This document shows, piece by piece, positions 8,678 to 16,035 of a stretch of DNA of 64,000 bases (positions within the stretch are counted from its first letter, which is position 1; the number at the start of each line of letters is the position of its first letter). The stretch is taken from assembly GCF_937980635.1 (NCBI RefSeq), contig NZ_CALJPG010000010.1, forward strand, positions 1 through 64,000, given 5' to 3'. Source of the stretch: an uncultured Campylobacter sp. (lineage in GTDB: Bacteria > Campylobacterota > Campylobacteria > Campylobacterales > Campylobacteraceae). The position numbers and the translations under genes are program-made. The notes below the pieces were generated by a model. It did no database searches. It had not been told where the DNA came from and saw only the letters and a program-made list of their open reading frames with translations.

Positions 8678-8683
8678 TATAAT
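8678..8683 (+). promoter_or_regulatory. Candidate -10 element (TATAAT) for the alcohol dehydrogenase
   Basis: A perfect TATAAT lies 28 bases before the dehydrogenase ATG, followed by an AAAGGAGAG ribosome-binding site. There is no obvious -35. Confidence 0.5.
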
Positions 8684-8711
8684 TTAGTCAACTTTATTTA
8701 AAGGAGAGAAG

Positions 8712-9857
8712 ATGACAGATTTTAGTTTTTGCAACTCCGTGAGGATAGAATTCGGCAAGGATAAAGAAAAGCATATCGGGCAGTACATGAAGGAAGCGGG
8801 TGCGAAAAAGGCTCTCGTGCTATACGGTAGCGAACGCGTGCGAAAGAGCGGGCTGATGGACGTGGTGGAGAGCAGCTTAAAGGCAAACGGTATAGAATTT
8901 GCGCAGCTTGGCGGCATAAAATCAAATCCCGTGCTAAGCAAGGTAAACGAAGCAATCAAGCTCGCCAAAGAATTTGGCGCCGATAGCGTGCTCGCTGTCG
9001 GCGGCGGAAGCGTGCTGGACTCGGCGAAAGCCGTAGCCGCGGGCGCCTGTTACGAGGGCGACGTGTGGGATTTTTTTACCGGCAAAAGCCCGAGCGTCGC
9101 GCTTAAAATTTTTGATATCATCACCCTCGCCGCGACGGGCTCAGAGATGAACTGCGGCGGCGTGGTAACCAAGGAGCAGACCAAGCAAAAATACCCGATC
9201 AGCGCGCCGTGTCTATACCCGAAAGCCTCGGTCATAAACCCGCAGCTGCAAGCAACCGTCAGCCGCGAGTATCTCGTATATAGCGCGAGCGACATCGTCG
9301 CCCACAGCATCGAGGGGTATTTTACCGCTAGCATCCATCCGGACATCGTTCGAGCCTATATCGAAGCCAACATCAAAACCGTCATCCGCACGACCGAAAT
9401 TCTGCTTGCAGATCCGAGCGATTACGATGCGCGCGCCGAGTTTGCATGGGCTGCTACGATGGCGCTAAACGGACTAACCTACGTGGGCGTGGGCGGCTTC
9501 GGCTATCCAAACCATATGATAGAGCACGCGATGAGCGCGGTCGTGGACTGCGCGCATGGAGCCGGTCTTAGCGTGGTAATGCCTGCGTGGATGAGGTGGT
9601 ATAAGGATAGGAATTTAAGCGCGTTTGAGCGTTTCGCGCTTGAGATTTTCGGCCTTAAAAGCGCGGATGAAGGCACCCTGGCGCTTAAGGCGTGGTTTGA
9701 TAAGATCGGCACGCCGACTAGCTTGGCACAGCTCGGTATCGAAGGCAAGGTGCTAGACGAGGTCATAGACGTAGCTGCGACAAACGCCAAAGCATGGAAT
9801 ATGGCGGAGCTCTACAGCCGCAAAAATATCGCTAAAATTTTAGATTTTGCAAAATAA
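8712..9857 (+). CDS. Iron-containing alcohol dehydrogenase (YqhD/BDH-like)
   Basis: A 381-residue group III (metal-dependent) alcohol/aldehyde dehydrogenase using NAD(P)H; cytoplasmic. The dinucleotide loop GGGSVLDSAKAVA is at about 97-109. Metal-ligand motifs are SASDIVAHSIEGY (Asp and His) and, further on, GYPNHMIEHAMSAVVDCAHG with the two distal His ligands. Length and domain order match YqhD/butanol dehydrogenase enzymes, which reduce toxic aldehydes. Strong AAAGGAGAG site. The adjacent AraC-type regulator is broken, so expression may have become constitutive or silent. Confidence 0.92.
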   Translation: MTDFSFCNSVRIEFGKDKEKHIGQYMKEAGAKKALVLYGSERVRKSGLMDVVESSLKANGIEFAQLGGIKSNPVLSKVNEAIKLAKEFGADSVLAVGGGSVLDSAKAVAAGACYEGDVWDFFTGKSPSVALKIFDIITLAATGSEMNCGGVVTKEQTKQKYPISAPCLYPKASVINPQLQATVSREYLVYSASDIVAHSIEGYFTASIHPDIVRAYIEANIKTVIRTTEILLADPSDYDARAEFAWAATMALNGLTYVGVGGFGYPNHMIEHAMSAVVDCAHGAGLSVVMPAWMRWYKDRNLSAFERFALEIFGLKSADEGTLALKAWFDKIGTPTSLAQLGIEGKVLDEVIDVAATNAKAWNMAELYSRKNIAKILDFAK

Positions 9858-9859
9858 GG

Positions 9860-9970
9860 CGCTAGTGCATAGATAAAATTTTAAACAGAAAGGGCGAGCG
9901 ATCGCCATTTATTGAAAGAGGCAGACGGCAGTGTGGACGCACTAGTGATCGCCCTTTCTAAAAAAAAAAC
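9860..9970 (+). ncRNA. Candidate structured RNA/pseudoknot downstream of the alcohol dehydrogenase
   Basis: Two interleaved stems are visible. CGCTAGTGC (9860-9868) pairs with GCACTAGTG (9939-9947, one G-U). AGAAAGGGCGA (9887-9897) pairs perfectly with TCGCCCTTTCT (9949-9959). The order S1-S2-S1'-S2' with a single base between S1' and S2' is an H-type pseudoknot geometry. A run of ten A follows. It begins 2 bases after the dehydrogenase stop. Alternatively it is a short palindromic repeat or a leftward terminator. Transcription is not shown. Confidence 0.35.
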
Positions 9971-10326
9971 AAGCGGCTGCGCGGATAGCTAGATGATCAT
10001 TTGCATCTCTTAAGTCCGCGAGGCTTGCTGTAAGAGGGCAGGGGCGACAAGCGGCGCGTCTAAATTTAAAGCGCGGGCAGCTGCAGATAGAGCGTTAAAT
10101 TTAGCTATGTTTGGAAGGGTAAATTTTGCCACATAATACTTGCACCGAATTTGATGCGCAAATCTCGCAATAAATTTTACTCCGGCGCGAAGTTTTATCG
10201 CGTTTAATGGCTTTGCTTAAACGCTCTTGTCTCGTGCTATTTAAAATTCGCTCGTTAAATTTTAATTTCGGCTTTATATTTGTGATTGCGAAATTTGCTT
10301 TTGCGTGCCGTTAGGCACATTTAAAT
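9971..10326. other. Non-coding stretch between the ADH 3' structure and the Imm10-like gene
   Basis: About 355 bases with frequent AAATTT words and no open frame with a convincing start. Both flanking genes converge on it. I see no RNA gene or repeat beyond the structure just upstream. Confidence 0.5.
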
Positions 10327-10686
10327 TTACCCCTCGATGCTGAGCAGATCGCCGAAAATTTCTTTACAATACTGCATGAAGCGTTTGGGAATTTTGACTC
10401 CGCTGATATCAACGGTGATGACGCTATCTTGGACTTCAAAAACGATAAGCTCGCTAGTGATTTTCACTGCCTTGCAGCCGTTATAGCATACGTCGCCATT
10501 GCACTCTGCGTATAAGCCGTTGTGCGGCGCGTCTGCGTCCTCGTATCGCCCGAGCTTGATCGGTCTTTGGAAAAGCAGATAGTTTTTATAGTCGTACCTG
10601 TCGTCCGCAAGGCCTATCATATAATAATTCTCGGCGCTGTTTTTGGAGGCGATCGCAATACCTGCTTTAAAATTTAGTCTAAACAT
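10327..10686 (-). CDS. Imm10-like immunity protein
   Basis: A 119-residue soluble protein. MIGLADDRYDYKNYLLFQR near the N-terminus matches the hallmark of the Immunity protein 10 family (a G-x-A-D-D segment, then Y-L-x-x-Q-R), and the C-terminal pattern VITVDISGVK followed by a helix with KEIFGDLL is also consistent. I chose the ATG at 10686; an upstream TTG at 10713 gives nine more residues but has no better ribosome site. It lies 44 bases after purM on the same strand and may be read through from it. No cognate toxin is visible. Assigned from family pattern; moderate confidence. Confidence 0.6.
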   Translation of the reverse strand: MFRLNFKAGIAIASKNSAENYYMIGLADDRYDYKNYLLFQRPIKLGRYEDADAPHNGLYAECNGDVCYNGCKAVKITSELIVFEVQDSVITVDISGVKIPKRFMQYCKEIFGDLLSIEG

Positions 10687-10730
10687 AAATTCTGCTTTGG
10701 CAAAAAACGGCAAATTTTACCGCTTCAAAT

Positions 10731-11714
10731 TTACACGAGCTGTGCGCCCCCGCCTTTTACGACCTCGCCGATGACGTAGCCGTCGGTATTTGCTAGTACG
10801 AAGTCCGCGTTTTGCTTCGGCGCTACGACGATCATGCCTATGCCCATATTAAACGTCCTCATCATCTCTGCGGACTCCACTTTTTGCGCGATGATTTTAA
10901 ATATCTCAGGCGTGCGAATTGCGGCGCGATCAATCTTTGCGCCAAGCCCCTCCGGAAATACTCGCGGCAGGTTTTCTACTATGCCACCGCCCGTGATATG
11001 TGCGAGCGCTTGGATCTTGTCTTTTAAATTTAAAAAGTCGCCGACGTAAATCCTGGTCGGCTCTAAAAGCACGTCGATGAGCGCGCGACCGCCGATTTTC
11101 TCGTCAAATTTTAGCCCTAGCTCGGCGATTACTTTGCGCGCGAGCGAGAAGCCGTTTGAGTGCAAGCCGCTGCTAGGAAGCGCGATGAGTACGTCGCCTT
11201 CGCGGACAAATTTAGAGCGGTCGATCTCGTCCTCTTCGGCGATACCCACGGCAAAGCCTGCAAGGTCGAAGTCGCCCTTTTCATACATCGAGGGCATCTC
11301 AGCCGTTTCGCCGCCGATAAGCGCGCAACGCGCGAGCTTGCAGCCCTCGGCTATGCTTTTTACGACCTCTTTGGCATCCGCGATCTCGAGCTTTGCCGTC
11401 GCGTAGTAGTCGAGGAAAAATAGCGGCTCGGCGAAGTTACAGATGAGGTCGTTCACGCACATCGCGACGAGGTCCTGGCCGACGCCGTCAAATTTGCGCG
11501 CGTCGATCGCGAGTCGCAGCTTTGTACCCACGCCGTCGGTAGCGCCTAGGATCGCGGGCTTTTTGTAGCCAGCAGGCAGCCTTACCGCACCCGAAAACGA
11601 TCCGATACCGCCTAAAACGTGCGGAGTTTGCGTCGCTTTTACGAACGGTTTTATTGCGTTTACGAAGTCATTTCCCGCGTCTATATTGACGCCCGCGTCT
11701 TTGTAGCTTATCAA
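10731..11714 (-). CDS. purM: Phosphoribosylformylglycinamidine cyclo-ligase
   Basis: AIR synthetase: ATP-dependent ring closure of FGAM in purine biosynthesis; cytoplasmic. Diagnostic stretches are GATDGVGTKLRLA, VAMCVNDLI, GGETAEMPSMY, SSGLHSNGFSLAR, HITGGGIVENLPR and FNMGIGM. Length (327) is typical. The start codon is TTG, preceded by GGAGG at good spacing. It diverges from coaE with 73 bases between starts, the same arrangement as C. jejuni purM/coaE/dapF (from memory). Confidence 0.97.
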   Translation of the reverse strand: MISYKDAGVNIDAGNDFVNAIKPFVKATQTPHVLGGIGSFSGAVRLPAGYKKPAILGATDGVGTKLRLAIDARKFDGVGQDLVAMCVNDLICNFAEPLFFLDYYATAKLEIADAKEVVKSIAEGCKLARCALIGGETAEMPSMYEKGDFDLAGFAVGIAEEDEIDRSKFVREGDVLIALPSSGLHSNGFSLARKVIAELGLKFDEKIGGRALIDVLLEPTRIYVGDFLNLKDKIQALAHITGGGIVENLPRVFPEGLGAKIDRAAIRTPEIFKIIAQKVESAEMMRTFNMGIGMIVVAPKQNADFVLANTDGYVIGEVVKGGGAQLV

Positions 11715-11733
11715 ATTTTATCCTCCAAGATGG

Positions 11734-11739
11734 TATAAT
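11734..11739 (+). promoter_or_regulatory. Candidate -10 element (TATAAT) for coaE
   Basis: TATAAT sits in the 73-base divergent interval between purM and coaE, 48 bases before the coaE TTG start. Confidence 0.4.
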
Positions 11740-11787
11740 TTCGCAGATTTTAGCTAAAATCGAATAAAAATGCTATAAAGGCTCACC

Positions 11788-12462
11788 TTGAAATTTAAAC
11801 ACGCAGTCGTCATCACAGGCAGTATTGGTAGCGGCAAGAGTGCGGTTTGCGAGCTGCTTCGTGATCGCGGATTTGAGATAATCGACGCTGATAAGATCTC
11901 ACACTTCGTCATTGATCGCTGCGCCGCGCAGGTAGCTGAAATTTTCGGAACGCAATACGTCATGCAAAAAGACGCACAGGCTAGAAATTTGAGTTCGCAT
12001 GTGGAATTTGACGATAGCAGAGATGAGGAAAATTTGACCGATTCTTGCGCTTTTGTGGACCGCAAAAAACTAGGTGAACTGGTATTTAAAAACCCTGCGG
12101 AATTGGCAAAGCTAGAAGCTCTACTGCATCCGAAGATAACGGCTGAAATTTTATCGCAGGCGCAGGCTTTGGAGGCGAAAGGAAAGCTTTATTTCGTTGA
12201 TATTCCGCTATTTTTTGAGGGCAAGAGGTATGAGTTTTTTGATAAAGTAGCGGTCGTTTATGCGCCTAAAGATACGCTAATTTTGCGCGTGATGAAGCGA
12301 AACGGGCTGGATCGCGCCGCTGCAACGCACCGCGTGGAACTGCAAACGGACATAGAGCAAAAGCGCGACATGGCGGACTTTGTGATAGATAATAGCAGAG
12401 ATCTTGCCGCGCTTAAGGCTGCGGTGGAGAGATTTTTAAAAGAGCTAAAAGATAAAATTTAG
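11788..12462 (+). CDS. coaE: Dephospho-CoA kinase
   Basis: Last step of coenzyme A synthesis, phosphorylating the ribose 3'-OH of dephospho-CoA. The P-loop GSIGSGKS is at residues 11-18, DADKISH follows, and LYFVDIPLFFEG plus the RNGLDRAAATHR lid complete the kinase. Residues about 60-88 hold an extra polar insertion (QARNLSSHVEFDDSRDEENL) not usual in the family. The start is TTG with AAAGG 5 bases upstream; an upstream ATG at 11770 meets a stop after two codons. Confidence 0.94.
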   Translation: MKFKHAVVITGSIGSGKSAVCELLRDRGFEIIDADKISHFVIDRCAAQVAEIFGTQYVMQKDAQARNLSSHVEFDDSRDEENLTDSCAFVDRKKLGELVFKNPAELAKLEALLHPKITAEILSQAQALEAKGKLYFVDIPLFFEGKRYEFFDKVAVVYAPKDTLILRVMKRNGLDRAAATHRVELQTDIEQKRDMADFVIDNSRDLAALKAAVERFLKELKDKI

Positions 12463-12530
12463 CCCTTTACGCGAGAGCTCGTAAAATTTCTACGCGAATT
12501 AAGATGAGACTAAAAATAAAGGAGAAGACG

Positions 12531-13451
12531 ATGATGGTCGGTAGCCGCGCCCAAAAGGGCGCTAAATTTCAAAATTTTAAAAGCACACCGCTTAAAGAGC
12601 GGTTGAAATTTACGGCGCGAGCGGTTTTGCTCTCTGCGTTGTTTGCGACGGGCGCTACGGCGGAGATCGACGATCTAAGGAAGGGTTGCGCCGCGGGGAG
12701 CGAGATGGATTGTAAAAAGCTAGGCCGCGTGATAAATGAGCTGCAGCGCAACTGCGACGCCGGCGGCGAGGAAAACGCGCTAGACTGCGCAAATTTGGGC
12801 TATGCATACGACTCAAATAGAAGCTTCAAGCAGGCCGCGCGCTATTACGACAGGGCGTGCAAGCTCGGCGAGCAGAAGGGCTGCGTCTATTTGGGGCTGC
12901 TCTACAACGACGGGCAGGGGGTGGCGCAGGATCGCAAGAGGGCGAATGAGCTTTTTAGCGATGCTTGCAAGAAAAACAGCAGCGAGGGGTGCGCGAGCCT
13001 TGCATACAACTATAAAAAGGGGCTCGGCGTCTATCCCGACGTGAAAAAGGCGATCGAGCTTTTAATCAAGGCTTGTAAGATGGGGCAGGTAGAGGCGTGC
13101 CATAACCTAGGGCTTAGCTACGTTCTTGGCGACGGCGTGAAAAAAGACGCGGACAGGGCTAGGACATTTTTTACGAGGGCTTGCGAGCAAGGACACGCGG
13201 ATTCGTGCGTAAATTTAGGCGTTACGTATTTTAAGGGCGACGGCGGGCAAAAGGATCACGCGCTTGCTGCGAAGTATTTTAGCGAGGCGTGCGAGAAAAG
13301 CGATGAGCCGCTAGCCTGCTCAAATTTAGCGTATCAATACGAAAAGGGCTGGGGCGTAGCGAAAGATAAAAAGAGGGCGCGCGAGCTTTATGAAAAGGCT
13401 TGCAAGCTCGGAAGATTTGATGCTTGCGAGCATTTAAAGGCTATAAGGTAG
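12531..13451 (+). CDS. Secreted Sel1-repeat (Hcp-like, Cys-rich) protein
   Basis: About 306 residues. An in-frame ATG exists at 12504, but AAGGAGAAGACG directly precedes 12531. The N-terminus is a longish Sec signal (VLLSALFATGATA, cleavage near AEID). The rest is about seven 36-residue Sel1-like repeats with paired cysteines and the AC..G...AC..L pattern (YDRACKLGEQKGCVYLGLLY, KACKMGQVEACHNLGLSY). This is the Helicobacter Hcp architecture, in which each repeat is closed by a disulfide, implying a periplasmic or secreted location. Some Hcp proteins bind beta-lactams; function here is open. It is inserted between coaE and dapF. Confidence 0.88.
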   Translation: MMVGSRAQKGAKFQNFKSTPLKERLKFTARAVLLSALFATGATAEIDDLRKGCAAGSEMDCKKLGRVINELQRNCDAGGEENALDCANLGYAYDSNRSFKQAARYYDRACKLGEQKGCVYLGLLYNDGQGVAQDRKRANELFSDACKKNSSEGCASLAYNYKKGLGVYPDVKKAIELLIKACKMGQVEACHNLGLSYVLGDGVKKDADRARTFFTRACEQGHADSCVNLGVTYFKGDGGQKDHALAAKYFSEACEKSDEPLACSNLAYQYEKGWGVAKDKKRARELYEKACKLGRFDACEHLKAIR

Positions 13452-13628
13452 GTTCTAACATCAAGCGCGAAAAACGCATAACAAAATGGGCTCACGAAAG
13501 AAAATGCGTTAGTAAATTGAGCCTTAGTAAAGCCTATAAATAAGCGATGCACTTAAATTTAGATAGAAGTAAAATTTTAATAAAGCGTTAGTGAGCGTTA
13601 GTAATTTTAAAAATTTGCGAGGTAGATT

Positions 13629-14507
13629 ATGAAAATTTCAAAATATAATGCGAGCGGAAATGATTTCGTAATATTTACGGATTCGGTTAAGGCGGATAGA
13701 TCCAAGCTAGCGCGTGAGCTATGCGATAGGCGCGATGGAGTAGGCGCCGACGGGCTCATCGTCGTGCTACCGAAATTTAACGGTATCGAGGGGATAAACT
13801 TTGAGTGGGAATTTTACAATAGCGACGGCAGTAGCGCCGATATGTGCGGCAATGGCTCGCGCGCGGTATGCATGTATGCGTATGAGAATTTTTTGGCCGC
13901 GCAGAGTATGAAATTCCTAAGTGGCGCAGGCGTAATTAGCGGCGAAATTTTCGGTATTTTCGGCGGAAATTTGAGCGAGAGCATGCGCGGCGAGCTACGC
14001 AATGTAAGCTTCGGCGAGATTTTCAATCTGCGTCCTAACGCTCACGCGTTAGTAGCTAACGTCGAGGTAATGTTAACTCGTCCTAAACGCCTTGGCGAAA
14101 GCTTTGAGGAGGCAGGGCTAACGTGGTATTTTTATAACACAGGAGTGCCGCACTTGGTAACTTTTGTTAGCGATTTAAATGAGTTCAATGCCGCGCTAGC
14201 CCGTGATCTGCGCGAAAAGTATAACGCTAACGTTAATTATGCGTTAGTTCAAAGCCGCCTCGCAAGCAAAATTTTAAAAGTGCGCACCTTTGAGCGCGGC
14301 GTAGAGGCAGAAACTCTCGCATGCGGTACGGGGATGGCAGCATGCTTCATCGCAGGCGTCGAAAATATAGGGCTAGCTCCCCACATCCGCGTGATACCTG
14401 CAAGCGGCGAAATGCTAAATTTGCGCTTAGGAGATGGAGGTAAAATTTACTTTCGCGGCGACGTTAGGCATACTTTCGATGGCGAATTTATCGGATACGT
14501 AGAGTAG
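13629..14507 (+). CDS. dapF: Diaminopimelate epimerase
   Basis: Converts LL- to meso-diaminopimelate for lysine and peptidoglycan. The two-cysteine mechanism is conserved: first Cys in SSADMCGNGSRAVC, second in ETLACGTGMAAC. The N-terminal YNASGNDFV is the family hallmark. Length 292 includes modest extra loops. Starts with ATG after GAGGTAG. It is followed by a hairpin that can end transcription. Confidence 0.97.
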   Translation: MKISKYNASGNDFVIFTDSVKADRSKLARELCDRRDGVGADGLIVVLPKFNGIEGINFEWEFYNSDGSSADMCGNGSRAVCMYAYENFLAAQSMKFLSGAGVISGEIFGIFGGNLSESMRGELRNVSFGEIFNLRPNAHALVANVEVMLTRPKRLGESFEEAGLTWYFYNTGVPHLVTFVSDLNEFNAALARDLREKYNANVNYALVQSRLASKILKVRTFERGVEAETLACGTGMAACFIAGVENIGLAPHIRVIPASGEMLNLRLGDGGKIYFRGDVRHTFDGEFIGYVE

Positions 14508-14546
14508 ACAGGGTGAAATTTCGAGCCAGTTTGCGCGAGAATTCGT

Positions 14547-14578
14547 GAAATTTTTGAGTGCGATTTACTCAAAATTTC
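14547..14578 (+). terminator. Probable terminator of dapF
   Basis: GAAATTTTTGAGT (14547-14559) pairs with ACTCAAAATTTC (14567-14578) with one bulged T and a 7-base loop. The T-rich stretch GCTTTTCGCTCCGTTTTA follows. It begins 40 bases after the dapF stop. Confidence 0.55.
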
Positions 14579-15202
14579 GCTTTTCGCTCCGTTTTATAAA
14601 ATAATAAATTCGCAATACAGCCTTGGAATTTTAAAATTTTATGATGATGAAATTTTGGAATTTACAAGGTATGGTTTGCGTAATAATTTTAATTGCGAAG
14701 TAAAATTTGCCGCTTCGCTGCAAAATTTAATTCCTAAATTTCGGAATTTTATGAAATAAAATTTTAAGATTTCAGCGTGCGGAATTTTACTACTAAGTTT
14801 GAAATTTTTTGATTGAATTCTGCACTTGTATTGCGCCAATTTAGGCTTCTGCGGAAGTTAAGCGTTATAGCGTTATAAAATTTACGCTCTAACCCGCTCA
14901 TTTGGTTTATAATTTTTGCTGCCACCGCAAAAAATCCGCCTTGTTCGCACAAGTGAAATTCCGCCACTGATAGCAGAAGGCGCTACATCAAGCGCAAATC
15001 CTCGGCGCGGATAAAATCTGTCATTGACGATAAAAGCTAGATTTATCGATACGGCAATTCTTGAAGCGCGGTAGAATTCGCTAACGACGATAAAAGCATA
15101 GTGCAGTTACGGTGAAATTTAAAATTTGCACCAGCCGAATTCCGCCGCGCCGTCATTTTGTCGTTTAAATTTTAAATTCCATCCGCGTCGGTTTCGCCGA
15201 AG
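14579..15202. other. AT-rich non-coding stretch
   Basis: More than 600 bases without a credible gene. Two overlapping leftward frames at 14639-14967 lack ribosome sites and are dominated by codons of AAATTT words. Near 15010-15100 an imperfect direct repeat occurs, both copies ending in GACGATAAAAGC. Confidence 0.5.
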
Positions 15203-15349
15203 CTAGGCATAAAGCCTGATGATTAACTCTCTAGCGAGCGCTAAAATCACGACGAAGATTGTAAATTTTAATAAAGATTTTTGTTGTATCGTGACGAGCA
15301 TAGCGATGCCAAATAAAACGAGCGCAATGTCTAAAAATGTATCTTTCAT
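15203..15349 (-). CDS. 48-residue single-pass membrane protein, possibly PsiE-like
   Basis: A small leftward ORF read directly from sequence: it begins MKDTFLDIALVLFGIAMLV and ends ARELIIRLYA. It contains two hydrophobic stretches separated by QQKSLLKF. Its ATG overlaps the stop of the preceding small ORF in an ATGA, so translation is probably coupled. The C-terminal pattern (hydrophobic run, then ARELI) faintly recalls PsiE-family membrane proteins, but it is much shorter. Function unknown. Confidence 0.5.
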   Translation of the reverse strand: MKDTFLDIALVLFGIAMLVTIQQKSLLKFTIFVVILALARELIIRLYA

Positions 15350-15510
15350 ACGCTTAATTGAAATTTAATCAAAATGCTAAGTATGATAAGAAGTATTATA
15401 AAGCGCAGGATTGAGCGCATGGAGGATAGGTCGCCGAATTCTTTGTCATATTCCTTTTTTACCTCCCACTCAGCTTTCCAGGCGAACATTTTTACTATAA
15501 AATCCAGCAT
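15346..15510 (-). CDS. 54-residue small membrane protein
   Basis: Begins MLDFIVKMFAWKAEWEVKKE, an amphipathic charged N-terminus, and ends with a single transmembrane helix (about 35-50, ILRFIILLIILSILIKF). The start at 15510 has AAGGAG at ideal spacing; an upstream ATG at 15516 abuts the same site and is less likely. It overlaps the 48-residue ORF downstream by ATGA, so the two form a tiny operon. No family recognised; size and topology would suit a toxin-like peptide, a membrane regulator or a small subunit. Confidence 0.5.
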   Translation of the reverse strand: MLDFIVKMFAWKAEWEVKKEYDKEFGDLSSMRSILRFIILLIILSILIKFQLSV

Positions 15511-15616
15511 TTTCATCTCCTTTTTTAAGGCTAGTCGCATAAAAAATGAAATTCTATCGCGCTACGTGAAATTAAAGAATTCTATCTAATCGGCGCTTAA
15601 AATTTTTAATTTTGGG

Positions 15617-15952
15617 CTATTTGTCGGCGTTTTGGACGAGAGTTTTTTCGTATTTTTCGATAAAGCTTCGCCCTGCCTCGCATAGGCGGTAGATGAAAAT
15701 CTTCGACGCCTTGCCTGCATCAAGCCCCGTATCCTTAATGCTTTCGCGCTGCAGATAGCCCCAGTTTTTATGGATGATGTCAAGAGTCGATTTGATCGAG
15801 GTGTAGTTGCGCCCACTCGCAGCTGCGAATTCGTTCACGGGCCTCATAAACTCCGCATCGCTTTGCTTATTGCGACACAAAAGCCCATCTTCGCCTTGCG
15901 ATTCGACCAGTTTTAGCGTTTCATAAATGAGTTTATCTTTTAATTTGATCAT
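15617..15952 (-). CDS. Small putative winged-helix DNA-binding protein
   Basis: A 111-residue protein. A first helix (KLKDKLIYETLKLVESQ) is followed by VNEFAAASGRNYTSIKSTLD, which has the spacing of a winged helix-turn-helix with recognition helix YTSIKSTLDIIHK. A basic stretch and YRLCEAGRSFIEKYEK follow. The start at 15952 has AAGGG upstream; the longer frame to 15988 lacks a site. It lies just after the P-loop ATPase on the same strand, with a perfect palindrome between them that could be its operator. Confidence 0.55.
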   Translation of the reverse strand: MIKLKDKLIYETLKLVESQGEDGLLCRNKQSDAEFMRPVNEFAAASGRNYTSIKSTLDIIHKNWGYLQRESIKDTGLDAGKASKIFIYRLCEAGRSFIEKYEKTLVQNADK

Positions 15953-15992
15953 CGGCTTTCCCTTATGTAATTGATATGAGTTTACCAAAATT

Positions 15993-16021
15993 ATATCATA
16001 AAATTTGTATTTTTATGATAT
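15993..16021. promoter_or_regulatory. Perfect 11-bp inverted repeat upstream of the winged-helix gene
   Basis: ATATCATAAAA (15993-16003) and TTTTATGATAT (16011-16021) are exact complements with a 7-base spacer. The site lies between the ATPase stop and the start of the putative DNA-binding protein, so it may be an autoregulatory operator or the ATPase terminator. Confidence 0.45.
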
Positions 16022-16035
16022 GGGATGTCAATAAA

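Noticed and set aside
14639..14967. Two overlapping leftward ORFs after dapF
   Set aside because: No ribosome sites, mutually overlapping, composed of AAATTT codons.
15000..15110. Short direct repeats ending GACGATAAAAGC, considered as a CRISPR or tandem array
   Set aside because: Only two imperfect copies with no regular spacer; no cas genes in the window.
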